Part shown: positions 6,364 to 13,021 of the stretch, one piece after another
How positions within the stretch are numbered: position 1 is the first letter of the stretch
Layout of the letters: the number at the start of each line of letters is the position of its first letter
NCBI GenBank assembly: GCA_031276935.1
Contig: JAISMD010000071.1
Coordinates: 1-13,753, forward strand
Source: Puniceicoccales bacterium
Lineage (GTDB): Bacteria > Verrucomicrobiota > Verrucomicrobiia > Opitutales > LL51
DNA length: 13,753 bases
Direction of reading: 5' to 3'
Translations under genes and position numbers: made by a program
The notes under the pieces: generated by a model
Databases searched by the model: none
What the model saw: only the letters and a program-made list of their open reading frames with translations
What the model was told of the DNA's origin: nothing

Positions 6364-7375
6364 TCCCCTCTAAACTCCAACGGGGATAAAAATCAATCTC
6401 TTTCAAAGTATGCCTCCCATCGACTCCGGCAGCAAAGGCAATCATGGAAGCATTATCCCCCGTATATTTCGGTTGGGGGAGATAACAATGAATTCCGTAC
6501 TTCACTCCCAATTCCTGCACCCGCATCCTCAATTGTCGATTATTGGCCACACCCCCCGATAATCCCACGCTCTTAAAATTCCCTCTTTTCAAATTCTGTT
6601 CCATTTTCCTAGCCAAAATATCGACCACGGCGAACTGGTAACTCGCACAGATATCGCTAAACTGCCCACACCGATCTTCGTCATTTAATTTTTCCAACAT
6701 ATAGCGCAGACTGGTCTTCAATCCGGAAAAGCTGAATGCCATTTCACCGTCACCGGTAAATGCTTGGGGAAATCTAAACCGCTTTTCATTTCCCGAAGCC
6801 GCAAAACGTTCTATTTCCGGCCCCCCGGGATACTTCAAGCCCAACAGCTTAGCACCCTTATCCATTGCCTCACCCGCTGCATCATCCATTGTTTCCGCCA
6901 GTACACGAACGTTAAAATCCGCATCCAGCTCACTCAGAATCGTATTACCTCCGGAAACTAAAAGGGACAAATGGGGAAAATTATCCATTTGGAATCGCCT
7001 TTCCCTCGGATCACGGTCCATAAAAGACGACAAAATATGCCCCCGTAAATGATGGATGCCCACAACTTCCCGGTGAAGTATTAAACCTAAACTCTCCGCA
7101 AAGGCTATACCTAAGGCTAAACTCCCCGCTAATCCCGGACCACAGGTAACGGCAATTCCGGTTATTTGCGATGGATCGACATGTTGCATCAGATCTTCCA
7201 GGAGGAGGGGGAAATTGCGTAGATGTTCCCGGGCAGCCAATTGGGGCACAACGCCCCCATAGTCGGCATGTAAATCGATTTGGGAACTCGTTTTTTCATA
7301 TAAAAACTGTCCCTTGCGCCCATCCCATAGGGCGAGACCCGTATCGTCACAGGAACTTTCAACGCCCAAAATCAT
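6347..7375 (-). CDS. tsaD: tRNA N6-threonylcarbamoyladenosine transferase TsaD
   Basis: TsaD transfers the threonylcarbamoyl group to A37 of tRNAs that read ANN codons, acting with TsaB, TsaC and TsaE (none of which lie here). The ASKHA-fold nucleotide/metal site is complete: GVESSCDDTG at 4-13, metal ligands His109 and His113 in HHLRGH, SGGNT at 141-145, the DDAAGEAMDKGAKLLGLKYP region from 164, SGGVANNRQLR at 273-283, and the metal-binding Asp307 in GDNASMIA. CDDTG replaces the more common CDETG. The 342 residues are typical. The ATG at 7375 overlaps the stop of the upstream membrane-protein gene by 4 bases (ATGA), suggesting coupled translation. The last codons, encoding DRKG, and the TGA lie inside the folded element at 6293-6363. 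Confidence 0.97.
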   Translation of the reverse strand: MILGVESSCDDTGLALWDGRKGQFLYEKTSSQIDLHADYGGVVPQLAAREHLRNFPLLLEDLMQHVDPSQITGIAVTCGPGLAGSLALGIAFAESLGLILHREVVGIHHLRGHILSSFMDRDPRERRFQMDNFPHLSLLVSGGNTILSELDADFNVRVLAETMDDAAGEAMDKGAKLLGLKYPGGPEIERFAASGNEKRFRFPQAFTGDGEMAFSFSGLKTSLRYMLEKLNDEDRCGQFSDICASYQFAVVDILARKMEQNLKRGNFKSVGLSGGVANNRQLRMRVQELGVKYGIHCYLPQPKYTGDNASMIAFAAGVDGRHTLKEIDFYPRWSLEGRDRKG

Positions 7376-7683
7376 GGGAAAATAAAAACGGGTTCGATGT
7401 ATTCCATTTCCTCCCAGACCTCCAATTGCAGGTCCTTGGGGACGGGTCTATCGCGAAGACCAAAGAAAAATGCCCTGGGCGATAATTCTTCGATTTCCTT
7501 TTTCCGTTCTCCGAGATCAACCAGGGTCACGGTTCCCCTTTGCGGAGAGTTTAGGCGGCACTTCAATTCGGGAATTTCTACTTTCCCTAAAAAAAAACCA
7601 ACGCCCATAACCCCTAAAAGGAAATAGCAAACTACGCCTCCATAGCGCTTCAATAGCGGGAATTGGTACAAAAATTTCGCCAC
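7372..7683 (-). CDS. Unknown small protein with one membrane helix, coupled to tsaD
   Basis: I do not recognise this 103-residue protein. It has a short basic N-terminus (KFLYQFPLLKRY), one predicted membrane helix at about residues 15-34 (GGVVCYFLLGVMGVGFFLGKV), then an acidic soluble part with ERKKEIEEL and EVWEEMEYIEP, ending in VFIFP. Orientation is probably with the C-terminal part outside, by the positive-inside rule. The chosen start is GTG at 7683: it has GGAAGAG 8 bases upstream and lies 5 bases after the stop of the small basic protein gene. An ATG at 7743 in the same frame would overlap that gene by 55 bases and is less likely. The stop overlaps the tsaD start by 4 bases, so it belongs to the same transcript. 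Function is unknown. Confidence 0.7.
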   Translation of the reverse strand: MAKFLYQFPLLKRYGGVVCYFLLGVMGVGFFLGKVEIPELKCRLNSPQRGTVTLVDLGERKKEIEELSPRAFFFGLRDRPVPKDLQLEVWEEMEYIEPVFIFP

Positions 7684-7688
7684 ATCGA

Positions 7689-7841
7689 TTACTCTTCCGG
7701 CTTGGTTTTTGGCAGGGAAGTGAGATAACGTCCCTCCTGCCATTGTCCCCGCTTGCGCAGTAATTTAATGCGTTCGAAGCGCTTCAAAACACTGCGCTGC
7801 TTAACCTGTCCTCCTCGACTAAAACTGGGATGTTGCGACAT
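7689..7841 (-). CDS. Small basic protein of the Verrucomicrobia/Chlamydiae type
   Basis: A 50-residue, strongly basic protein beginning MSQHPSFSRGGQVKQRSVLK and containing RFERIKLLRKRGQW and a C-terminal LPKTKPEE. This pattern (MSxHPS, RSVLKRFERIK, KxGxW, SLPKxK) matches what I remember of the 'small basic protein' family restricted to Verrucomicrobia, Chlamydiae and relatives; I believe it is associated with the ribosome or rRNA operons, but its exact role is unclear to me. A good ribosome-binding site, AGGTGG, precedes the ATG at 7841 by 3 bases. It heads the minus-strand run and the next gene starts 5 bases after its stop. The gene is easily missed because of its size. Confidence 0.82.
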   Translation of the reverse strand: MSQHPSFSRGGQVKQRSVLKRFERIKLLRKRGQWQEGRYLTSLPKTKPEE

Positions 7842-7884
7842 GATCCACCTTTTTCTTTAATTTTCCTAAATTCAAAGGGAACAC

Positions 7885-7912
7885 TTTCCAAAAGCAAGTC
7901 GATTTTTGGAAA
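7885..7912. repeat. 9-base inverted repeat upstream of the small basic protein gene
   Basis: TTTCCAAAA (7885-7893) and TTTTGGAAA (7904-7912) are perfect complements separated by 10 bases. The site is 44 bases upstream of the ATG at 7841, in the divergent region shared with the plus-strand gene at 7997. It lacks a T run on either side, so it is more likely an operator or leader hairpin than a terminator. TTGCTT or TTGGAA within it could be the -35 box of the minus-strand promoter. Confidence 0.4.
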
Positions 7913-7958
7913 AACCTACCGCAAATGTATTAATCTACATATTTTTTAAAAAAATCGC

Positions 7959-7986
7959 TTGCGAAAATGTAACACCTCCGTAAAAT
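7959..7986 (+). promoter_or_regulatory. Sigma-70-type promoter of the glycogen-binding-like gene
   Basis: TTGCGA (7959-7964) and TAAAAT (7981-7986) are separated by 16 bases. The expected start near 7993 is only a few bases before the ATG at 7997, so translation would be nearly leaderless or would begin at the next in-frame ATG (8018). Confidence 0.5.
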
Positions 7987-7996
7987 AGCGGCCGCT

Positions 7997-8341
7997 ATGG
8001 TGAGAAGTTTCCTAAATATGGATTATCCTAAATCGCCCCACAATCCAGGGGTAGATAAAGAAAAAACAACCCAAGAAAAGATAATTGTTCCGACCGTAAA
8101 GATCGCCACCGGCGTCGATATTGGAGCGGGAAATAAACTCTATATTCGAGGTTCCGGTGGGGGATTGTCCTGGGAAAAGGGCCTACCCATGAAACGACTT
8201 AAAAATTCTTGGACTTGGCAGGGAAAAAGTGGCGAAAGCTTCGAGTACAAGTTACTCATCAATGACGAGATTTGGTGTACCGGTGAAAATTACAGCGCCG
8301 ATATTTCCCAAGAAAATACGGTCACACCAACCTTCGAATAG
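7997..8341 (+). CDS. Small protein with a glycogen-binding (CBM20/48-like) domain
   Basis: A 114-residue protein. The N-terminal 40 residues are polar and probably disordered. Residues 46-66 (NKLYIRGSGGGLSWEKGLPMK) and 70-99 (ending FEYKLLINDEIWCTGENY) match the beta-sandwich pattern of starch/glycogen-binding modules: LYIRGxGxxLSWxxG, then a Trp-centred strand (SWTWQG) and FEYKxLINDxxW. No catalytic domain is attached, so it is a stand-alone carbohydrate-binding-like protein or a regulator; binding is inferred from pattern only. The start is uncertain: ATG at 7997 has no ribosome-binding site, while ATG at 8018 (residue 8) has a weak GAGAAG and suits the promoter at 7959-7986 better. No signal peptide is seen. 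rpsP follows 84 bases downstream. Confidence 0.7.
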   Translation: MVRSFLNMDYPKSPHNPGVDKEKTTQEKIIVPTVKIATGVDIGAGNKLYIRGSGGGLSWEKGLPMKRLKNSWTWQGKSGESFEYKLLINDEIWCTGENYSADISQENTVTPTFE

Positions 8342-8381
8342 GTGGCACCATATTTTTTTGCACTCATTTTCTTTTTCAGGC

Positions 8382-8410
8382 TTGACAGCTAGGGAGAGAA
8401 ATTCGATTTT
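8382..8410 (+). promoter_or_regulatory. Possible rpsP promoter
   Basis: A perfect -35 hexamer TTGACA (8382-8387) is followed after 17 bases by a poor -10 hexamer GATTTT (8405-8410). It lies between the glycogen-binding-like gene and rpsP and would give a leader of about 9 bases. Spacing and the -35 box support it; the -10 does not. Confidence 0.4.
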
Positions 8411-8425
8411 TATCTCCAATATTGT

Positions 8426-8680
8426 ATGGCATTGAGGATCAGGTTACAGAGGCAGGGAAGGATTCATCATCCGTGTTACGGGATTGTGGTAGCGGAAAGC
8501 TGTTACCGTCGCGACGGTCGCTACGTGGAAAAAATCGGTACCTATGAACCCCAAGCCCAAGGTAATTCCTCCGAATTATCCCTAAACCTCGATCGGGCAA
8601 CCTACTGGTTAGGCGTCGGCGCTAAGGCAACGCATACGGTCTCCCAATTGATCCGCAGGGCAAAAAACACGGAAAAATAA
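8426..8680 (+). CDS. rpsP: 30S ribosomal protein bS16
   Basis: bS16 is an early-binding 30S subunit protein that contacts 16S rRNA. The sequence begins ALRIRLQRQGRIHHPCYGIVVAES, equivalent to the family's N-terminal strands with the conserved basic and aromatic positions, followed by RRDGRYVEKIGTYEP (28-42) and LDRATYWLGVGAKATHTVSQLI (55-76), all standard. The 84 residues are typical. The ATG at 8426 gives the expected N-terminus, but no Shine-Dalgarno is visible (ATCTCCAATATTGT precedes it). The usual downstream partners rimM, trmD and rplS are absent; tRNA-Tyr on the other strand follows instead. The only hairpin after it is short (ATGAT-GGG-ATCAT at about 8697-8709) and has no T run. Confidence 0.96.
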   Translation: MALRIRLQRQGRIHHPCYGIVVAESCYRRDGRYVEKIGTYEPQAQGNSSELSLNLDRATYWLGVGAKATHTVSQLIRRAKNTEK

Positions 8681-8879
8681 ATTAGGCATTGGCTCATGAT
8701 GGGATCATATTCCTAGGCAAAATTTTCAGAAATGTACTATTATACTTTATTGACCAATATTCCCTTTTAACGCAATATCGTTTGTTTCTCCTGCGGTTTT
8801 CGAAAAATATTTCCGTACTTTTCCATGGAGAAATTTCGCCCTGAGGAAAGTTCACCAAACAATCGACAAAGGCTAAACA

Positions 8880-8966
8880 TGGTGGTGAGGGAGCGATTCG
8901 AACGCTCGAAGGGCGGAGCCCGACAGATTTACAGTCTGCATCCTTTAGCCACTTGGATACCTCACC
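8880..8966 (-). tRNA. tRNA-Tyr (anticodon GUA)
   Basis: Class II tRNA of 87 bases with encoded CCA, read on the minus strand. The acceptor GGTGAGG (8966-8960) pairs perfectly with CCTCACC, the discriminator is A (8883), and CCA is at 8882-8880. The anticodon stem CAGA/TCTG encloses CTGTAAA, giving anticodon GTA. The variable arm is GGGC-TCC-GCCC, and the T arm contains GTTCGAATC. It is the second long-variable-arm tRNA in the window. Confidence 0.97.
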
Positions 8967-8976
8967 TGCCGTTTTC

Positions 8977-9004
8977 AAGCTACGCCCCCGGGATCAATTG
9001 GCAA
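8977..9004 (-). promoter_or_regulatory. Possible tRNA-Tyr promoter
   Basis: On the minus strand TTGCCA (9004-8999) and TAGCTT (8982-8977) are separated by 16 bases, placing the transcription start a few bases before the tRNA 5' end at 8966. The -35 box matches consensus at five of six positions, the -10 box at three. Confidence 0.45.
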
Positions 9005-9096
9005 GTGTTTTTTCTAAAAATCTTTGATAAAATCCCTTTCACCATCGGGATCACACAAAAAACGGAAAAATAATCTTGACATTATTCTTGATTTAC

Positions 9097-9109
9097 CCTC
9101 CTAGGGAGG
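9097..9109 (+). promoter_or_regulatory. Shine-Dalgarno paired with an adjacent anti-Shine-Dalgarno
   Basis: CCTCC (9097-9101), TAG, GGAGG (9105-9109) form a 5-pair GC-rich hairpin with a 3-base loop. GGAGGTG is the strongest ribosome-binding site of the window and lies 11 bases before the ATG at 9121. The preceding CCTCC has the same sequence as the 16S rRNA anti-Shine-Dalgarno core, so the site could mask itself in the mRNA. TTGACA at 9076-9081 looks like a -35 box, but no good -10 follows at the right spacing. Confidence 0.5.
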
Positions 9110-9120
9110 TGAGTGTTTTT

Positions 9121-9786
9121 ATGATGGAAGCATCTAGAGTATCGATCATGCCTTTTTTAGTGTATTTTTTATGCTTTAGTGAAGTGAAGGCAAAAATAAT
9201 CATAGCTCCCTTTGGCGATCAAAATCATGGCACGGAGCAAGTAACCTTAACGGAATCTTCCCCAAAGGAAAATACCTACCAATCCCCGGGATCGGACCTT
9301 GCGATTCCGGATTATAGGGTATCCCGATGGGATAAAAGCACACAAAAAGCATGGTGGCGTTGCATACACATTCTCCAACACGGTCCGTGCAAAGGGGATG
9401 ACGAGACCTTTCAGCTATTAAATTCCCTATTGGAACAGCATCCCGCACTCCTTCAGTTAGCGGACGATCGTGGCCAAACCCTACTCTTCCACGCCATTAA
9501 TTGGAGACAAACGGACGTCATTGCCCATTTACTTTCCCTTGGCTGTCCCTACGATTGCCAGGATCGTAAACACAATACAGCCCTCCTCCTGGCCATAAAA
9601 AAAGAATTTACGGAAGCGGTTGTACTGCTTTTGGCCTACGGAGCCGATCCCTACATATGCAATGGGAGAGGATTCAATGCCTACCAATTAGCCTGTACAT
9701 TGAAGCACCCGAATATCATCGCCATTCTTCTCCGCATGGCACCGATAAAATCCGATGACTTGACACAAAGGATAGAATCCATATAA
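9121..9786 (+). CDS. Exported ankyrin-repeat protein
   Basis: A 221-residue protein from the ATG at 9121. Residues 1-25 form a probable signal peptide or anchor (hydrophobic core IMPFLVYFLCF, then SEVKAK). Residues 26-110 show no family I recognise and include a WWRCIHILQHG stretch. Three ankyrin repeats follow at about 115-147, 148-180 and 181-208; DDRGQTLLFHAI, NTALLLAI and LLLAYGADP show the expected TxLxxAI and LLxxGAxP patterns. Ankyrin repeats bind other proteins; the partner is unknown. The TTG at 9076, which lengthens the frame, falls within a TTGACA promoter-like box and is rejected as a start. A strong ribosome-binding site supports 9121. The Bax-inhibitor-like gene follows after 15 bases, so the two probably form an operon. 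Export is inferred, not shown. Confidence 0.8.
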   Translation: MMEASRVSIMPFLVYFLCFSEVKAKIIIAPFGDQNHGTEQVTLTESSPKENTYQSPGSDLAIPDYRVSRWDKSTQKAWWRCIHILQHGPCKGDDETFQLLNSLLEQHPALLQLADDRGQTLLFHAINWRQTDVIAHLLSLGCPYDCQDRKHNTALLLAIKKEFTEAVVLLLAYGADPYICNGRGFNAYQLACTLKHPNIIAILLRMAPIKSDDLTQRIESI

Positions 9787-9801
9787 CTTGGAAAGTTAAT
9801 T

Positions 9802-10548
9802 ATGAATTATAATAATACTTCGAACCCGGTTTTTAAGGAAAGTGTATTTCGAGTTGAAGGCATACAGGATGCCGTAATGACGATCCATGGTGTCCTACGC
9901 AAATCGTCCGTAAGTTTACTTCTTCTACTATGCGGTGCATTTTTTGCCTGGACGCGTTCCTATGCTTCCCTCGAGGATTTGGGAAGTAAAATTGTTTTAT
10001 TTTCGTTGGTTTCCTTTGTCCTATATTTTATTACGATTTTCAATTTCAACGCGGCAAGGATTACCGTTCCGCTCTACGCGCTCACAGAAGGATTCATTGT
10101 GGGAAGTATTTCCTGGCTAGCCCAACGTTTTTATCCGGGGATTGTGGTACAGGCAATTACGGGGACTTTCGGAGTATTCATGGCCATGTTATTGCTCTAC
10201 AAAACGGGAATTATCCGTCCCAATGAGAAATTTGCCATGGTACTTTTTGCGGCAACTCTGGGAATTTGTTTTATCTATTTAGCCCATTGGATTATGACCC
10301 TATTTTCTTCCCCCGGATTGGCAATTATCCACAGTTCTTCGCCCATTGGCATTAGTTTTAGTGCCATTGTCTGTATCATCGCCGCCCTTAATTTATTACT
10401 CGATTTCGAGTTTATTGTGCGACAGAGTCGCATGGGTGCTCCGGAAAAATTGGAGTGGATTGCGGTAATGGGTTTACTCGTAACGCTCATATGGGTTTAC
10501 ATCGAAATCCTGCGCCTCCTCATGAAATTAAGTGCCCGACGAAATTAG
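9802..10548 (+). CDS. Bax inhibitor-1/YccA family membrane protein (COG4760 type)
   Basis: An integral membrane protein of 248 residues with about seven helices: roughly 36-50, 62-80, 88-106, 112-133, 144-165, 182-200 and 219-240. The N-terminal NPVFKE and MTIHG, the motif VPLYALTEGFIVG (89-101), YPGIVVQA, GIIRPNEKFA, PIGISFS, ALNLLLDFEFI and the closing EWIAVMGLLVTLIWVYIEILRLL match the bacterial Bax-inhibitor/YccA-like family. Members of the superfamily act as pH-sensitive calcium leak channels or modulate membrane proteases; the role of this bacterial subgroup is not established. Its start has only a weak GGAAAG upstream. It is flanked at 15 bases by the ankyrin gene and at 6 bases by the glycosyltransferase gene, suggesting one transcript. 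Confidence 0.93.
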   Translation: MNYNNTSNPVFKESVFRVEGIQDAVMTIHGVLRKSSVSLLLLLCGAFFAWTRSYASLEDLGSKIVLFSLVSFVLYFITIFNFNAARITVPLYALTEGFIVGSISWLAQRFYPGIVVQAITGTFGVFMAMLLLYKTGIIRPNEKFAMVLFAATLGICFIYLAHWIMTLFSSPGLAIIHSSSPIGISFSAIVCIIAALNLLLDFEFIVRQSRMGAPEKLEWIAVMGLLVTLIWVYIEILRLLMKLSARRN

Positions 10549-10554
10549 TCCAGC

Positions 10555-11490
10555 ATGCGCATTTTGGTGATAAAACCTTCATCGCTTGGCGATATTGTCC
10601 ATGCGATGGTCGTGGTGAGTTCACTCAAATTACAGCGCCCAGACGTGGTAATCGATTGGATTGTGGGCGATCGTTTTTGGGATATCGTTGCGCAGTCCGG
10701 CATAGCTTTCCGCATCCTACGCTACGAACGCCACGGAGGAATAGTATCGTTTTTCCATCTAATTTCCGAGATTCGCCATTGCCATTATGACTACGTCTTT
10801 GACATGCAGGGCCTGGCCCGCAGTGGATTGATGACTTTTTTCGCTAAATCATCCCATAAAATAGGTCGGAAAGATGCCCGGGAATTTTCCCGCCTCGCCT
10901 ATTCGCGAACCGTTTCCCATCCCGGATTTGGACACGCCATCGATATTCTCAAGGGATTTCTAGACATCGTAGGTTGCAAAACCGAGGTTTCCGGCCTTGT
11001 TCCAGAACTGGAAAATATCCATTCGCCATCATTCGAAACCTTTTTGCGTCGAGAAATATTGCCCAATCAATTCATTTGCATTTTCCCCGAAAGCCGACGC
11101 CGGGAAAAAGAGTGGTCGTTTTTCCTGCCCTTGGTAAAAAAAATATCGGAACAAAGGAAACATACCGCTATTTTGCTAATGGGTAGCCAACCGCACTGCG
11201 AATATGCCATATCTTCGCCCCTTTGTTTCGATCTCTTTGGGAAAACTTCGCTCAGCGATACCGTTTTTTTAATCAAAAATGCGCAACTTGTGATCGCCAA
11301 TGACAGTGGCCCTCTCCACATTTCCGCAGCCCTAGGACGCAACACGCTCGGTCTGTTTACGGCAACCGATCCCGTACGCTTCGGACCATACCCGTCCCAC
11401 AAAAATCATAACAGGGTACTTTGCCTAAAAAATCTACCCCATGAAGTCGACTCCGTCACCCAGGTGGCTCTGGAAATGCTATCCCGCTAA
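10555..11490 (+). CDS. Glycosyltransferase family 9, heptosyltransferase-like (WaaC/WaaF type)
   Basis: GT9 enzymes transfer ADP-heptose to the inner core of lipopolysaccharide at the cytoplasmic face of the inner membrane. The GT-B fold is recognisable. The N-terminal KPSSLGDIVHAM (7-18) holds the conserved Asp13 in the position of the catalytic base. DMQGLARSG (83-91) is the D-x-Q-x-L-x-(R/K)-S motif. NDSGPLHISAALG (249-261) and GPY (277-279) are the nucleotide-sugar-binding signatures. The 311 residues are slightly short of WaaC/WaaF (about 320-350). The segment FPESRRREKEW replaces the usual H/P-x-x-x-x-x-K-x-W. Which sugar is transferred cannot be told; WaaC-like activity is the best guess. 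It starts 6 bases after the Bax-inhibitor-like gene. It implies a Gram-negative outer membrane. Confidence 0.9.
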   Translation: MRILVIKPSSLGDIVHAMVVVSSLKLQRPDVVIDWIVGDRFWDIVAQSGIAFRILRYERHGGIVSFFHLISEIRHCHYDYVFDMQGLARSGLMTFFAKSSHKIGRKDAREFSRLAYSRTVSHPGFGHAIDILKGFLDIVGCKTEVSGLVPELENIHSPSFETFLRREILPNQFICIFPESRRREKEWSFFLPLVKKISEQRKHTAILLMGSQPHCEYAISSPLCFDLFGKTSLSDTVFLIKNAQLVIANDSGPLHISAALGRNTLGLFTATDPVRFGPYPSHKNHNRVLCLKNLPHEVDSVTQVALEMLSR

Positions 11491-11569
11491 AAAGTTAAAT
11501 TATTTTAAAGAATTGGAATTTTGCCTTGAATGCTGGAATATAAATTCTTTTCCTTAGCGTAGAAAGCCT

Positions 11570-13021
11570 ATGGAATACGAAGCAGTAATTGGATTGGAAG
11601 TACATGTTCAGCTTAAGACAAAGGCAAAACTCTTTGCCCGCTCCGACTACTTCTACGGCGCCCAACCAAATACGTTGACCGATCCCGTCGTTCTAGGTTT
11701 ACCCGGTACATTACCCGTTCTCAATGAAATGGCCGTTCGCCAAGCCATACGCACCGGTCTCATCTTTGATGCCACCATTCCCGAGGTTACAAAATGGGAT
11801 CGGAAAAATTATTTTTACCCCGATAATCCCAAAAACTATCAGATTTCCCAGTTCGATCACCCCATTTGTCGAGGTGGTTTCGTTGAAATCGAATTGGCCG
11901 GGCCTTCCCGTAATATCATGGGGGAACACAAAAAAATCCAACTTCATCGCATTCAATTGGAGGAAGATGTGGGTAAACTAACCCACGAAGGAGAAATGAG
12001 TCTCATTGATTTTAATCGTGCCGGTGTACCGCTCATGGAAATCATTTCCATGCCCGACCTTCATTCGGAGGAGGAAGCTTTCGCCTACCTAACTTCTCTC
12101 CGCACGCACCTATCCTACGCCGCCATTTCCGATTGCGACATGGAAAAGGGACAAATGCGCTGCGATGCCAATGTTAGCATTCGCCCGAAGGGACAACGGG
12201 AACTCGGTACGAAGGTGGAGCTAAAAAATCTCAATTCGATTTCCGGTGTCCGGAACGGTATCGCCTACGAAATCCAACGGCAACGACAGGTCTTGGAAGA
12301 AGGAGGGCAGGTCAAGCAAGAAACGCGCAAATGGGACGCCGATGCCAATATTTCCACGCCCATGCGCACCAAGGAAACCATCGATGATTACCGCTACTTT
12401 CCCGATCCGGACCTCGTTCCCTTGAAAATCGAACGGTCCCTCATTGAAGAACTGCGCCAATCATTACCGGAAATGCCATTTCGAAAACAGGAACGTTTTT
12501 TCACAAGCTACGACCTGCCTTACACCATCACCTCCGTTTTCTATCCCCACCCCGATCTATGCGATTTTTTCGAAGAGACGGTCCATTTTTATTCGCAGCC
12601 AAAGGCCATCGCCAATCTCATCGCCAATGATTTTCTCCGCGAACTCTCCGGAGCCCATCTCCCCATAGTTCGGGGAAATTTCCCCATTGAACCCCGTCAA
12701 CTCGCTGAATTAGTACGTTTTATCGACGAAGGGACCCTATCCAAACAGACGGCTCAAGACGTATTTATCGAGATGTTCCGGAGCAGCCAGGATGCAAAAA
12801 CAATTGTCCAAGAAAAAGGTCTGTCGCAAAATTCCGACGAACAAACTCTCATTCATCTTTGTAAAACGGCCATCGAAAATAATCCGAATGCCACCTCCGA
12901 ATACCGTTCCGGTAAAATCGCTGCGATCAATGTTCTCAAAGGGAACGTCATGAAAATTTCCAAAGGACAGGCCAATCCCCTACTCATTGACAAAATTTTA
13001 CACCAATTACTTGACCTATGA
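11570..13021 (+). CDS. gatB: Aspartyl/glutamyl-tRNA(Asn/Gln) amidotransferase subunit B
   Basis: GatB is the tRNA-binding, kinase-bearing subunit of GatCAB, which converts Glu-tRNA(Gln) (and/or Asp-tRNA(Asn)) to the amidated form; its presence implies indirect Gln- or Asn-tRNA synthesis. Signatures: IGLEVHVQLKTKAKLF (7-22), DRKNYFYPDNPKNYQISQ (77-94), LEEDVGKLTH (130-139), DFNRAGVPLMEI (147-158), DCDMEKGQMRCDANVSIR (188-205), and a YqeY-type C-terminal domain ending GKIAAINVLKGNVMKISKGQANP. The 483 residues are normal. The Cys pairs that bind zinc in some GatB proteins are absent (LFARSDYFYGAQPNTLTDPVVLGLPG region), as in Staphylococcus aureus GatB. gatA and gatC are not in the window. TATAAA at about 11539-11544 is a possible -10 box. 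Its stop overlaps the tatD start. Confidence 0.97.
   Translation: MEYEAVIGLEVHVQLKTKAKLFARSDYFYGAQPNTLTDPVVLGLPGTLPVLNEMAVRQAIRTGLIFDATIPEVTKWDRKNYFYPDNPKNYQISQFDHPICRGGFVEIELAGPSRNIMGEHKKIQLHRIQLEEDVGKLTHEGEMSLIDFNRAGVPLMEIISMPDLHSEEEAFAYLTSLRTHLSYAAISDCDMEKGQMRCDANVSIRPKGQRELGTKVELKNLNSISGVRNGIAYEIQRQRQVLEEGGQVKQETRKWDADANISTPMRTKETIDDYRYFPDPDLVPLKIERSLIEELRQSLPEMPFRKQERFFTSYDLPYTITSVFYPHPDLCDFFEETVHFYSQPKAIANLIANDFLRELSGAHLPIVRGNFPIEPRQLAELVRFIDEGTLSKQTAQDVFIEMFRSSQDAKTIVQEKGLSQNSDEQTLIHLCKTAIENNPNATSEYRSGKIAAINVLKGNVMKISKGQANPLLIDKILHQLLDL

Noticed and set aside
6289..6366. CTCC on both sides of element B as a target-site duplication of a mobile element
   Set aside because: Four bases in a C-rich context are too short to be significant, and element A shows no convincing duplication.
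7372..7743. Unknown membrane protein starting at the ATG at 7743
   Set aside because: It would overlap the small basic protein gene by 55 bases; the GTG at 7683 has a ribosome-binding site and standard operon spacing.
9076..9786. Ankyrin gene starting at the TTG at 9076
   Set aside because: The TTG belongs to a TTGACA promoter-like box, and the strong GGAGGTG before the ATG at 9121 gives a clean signal peptide.
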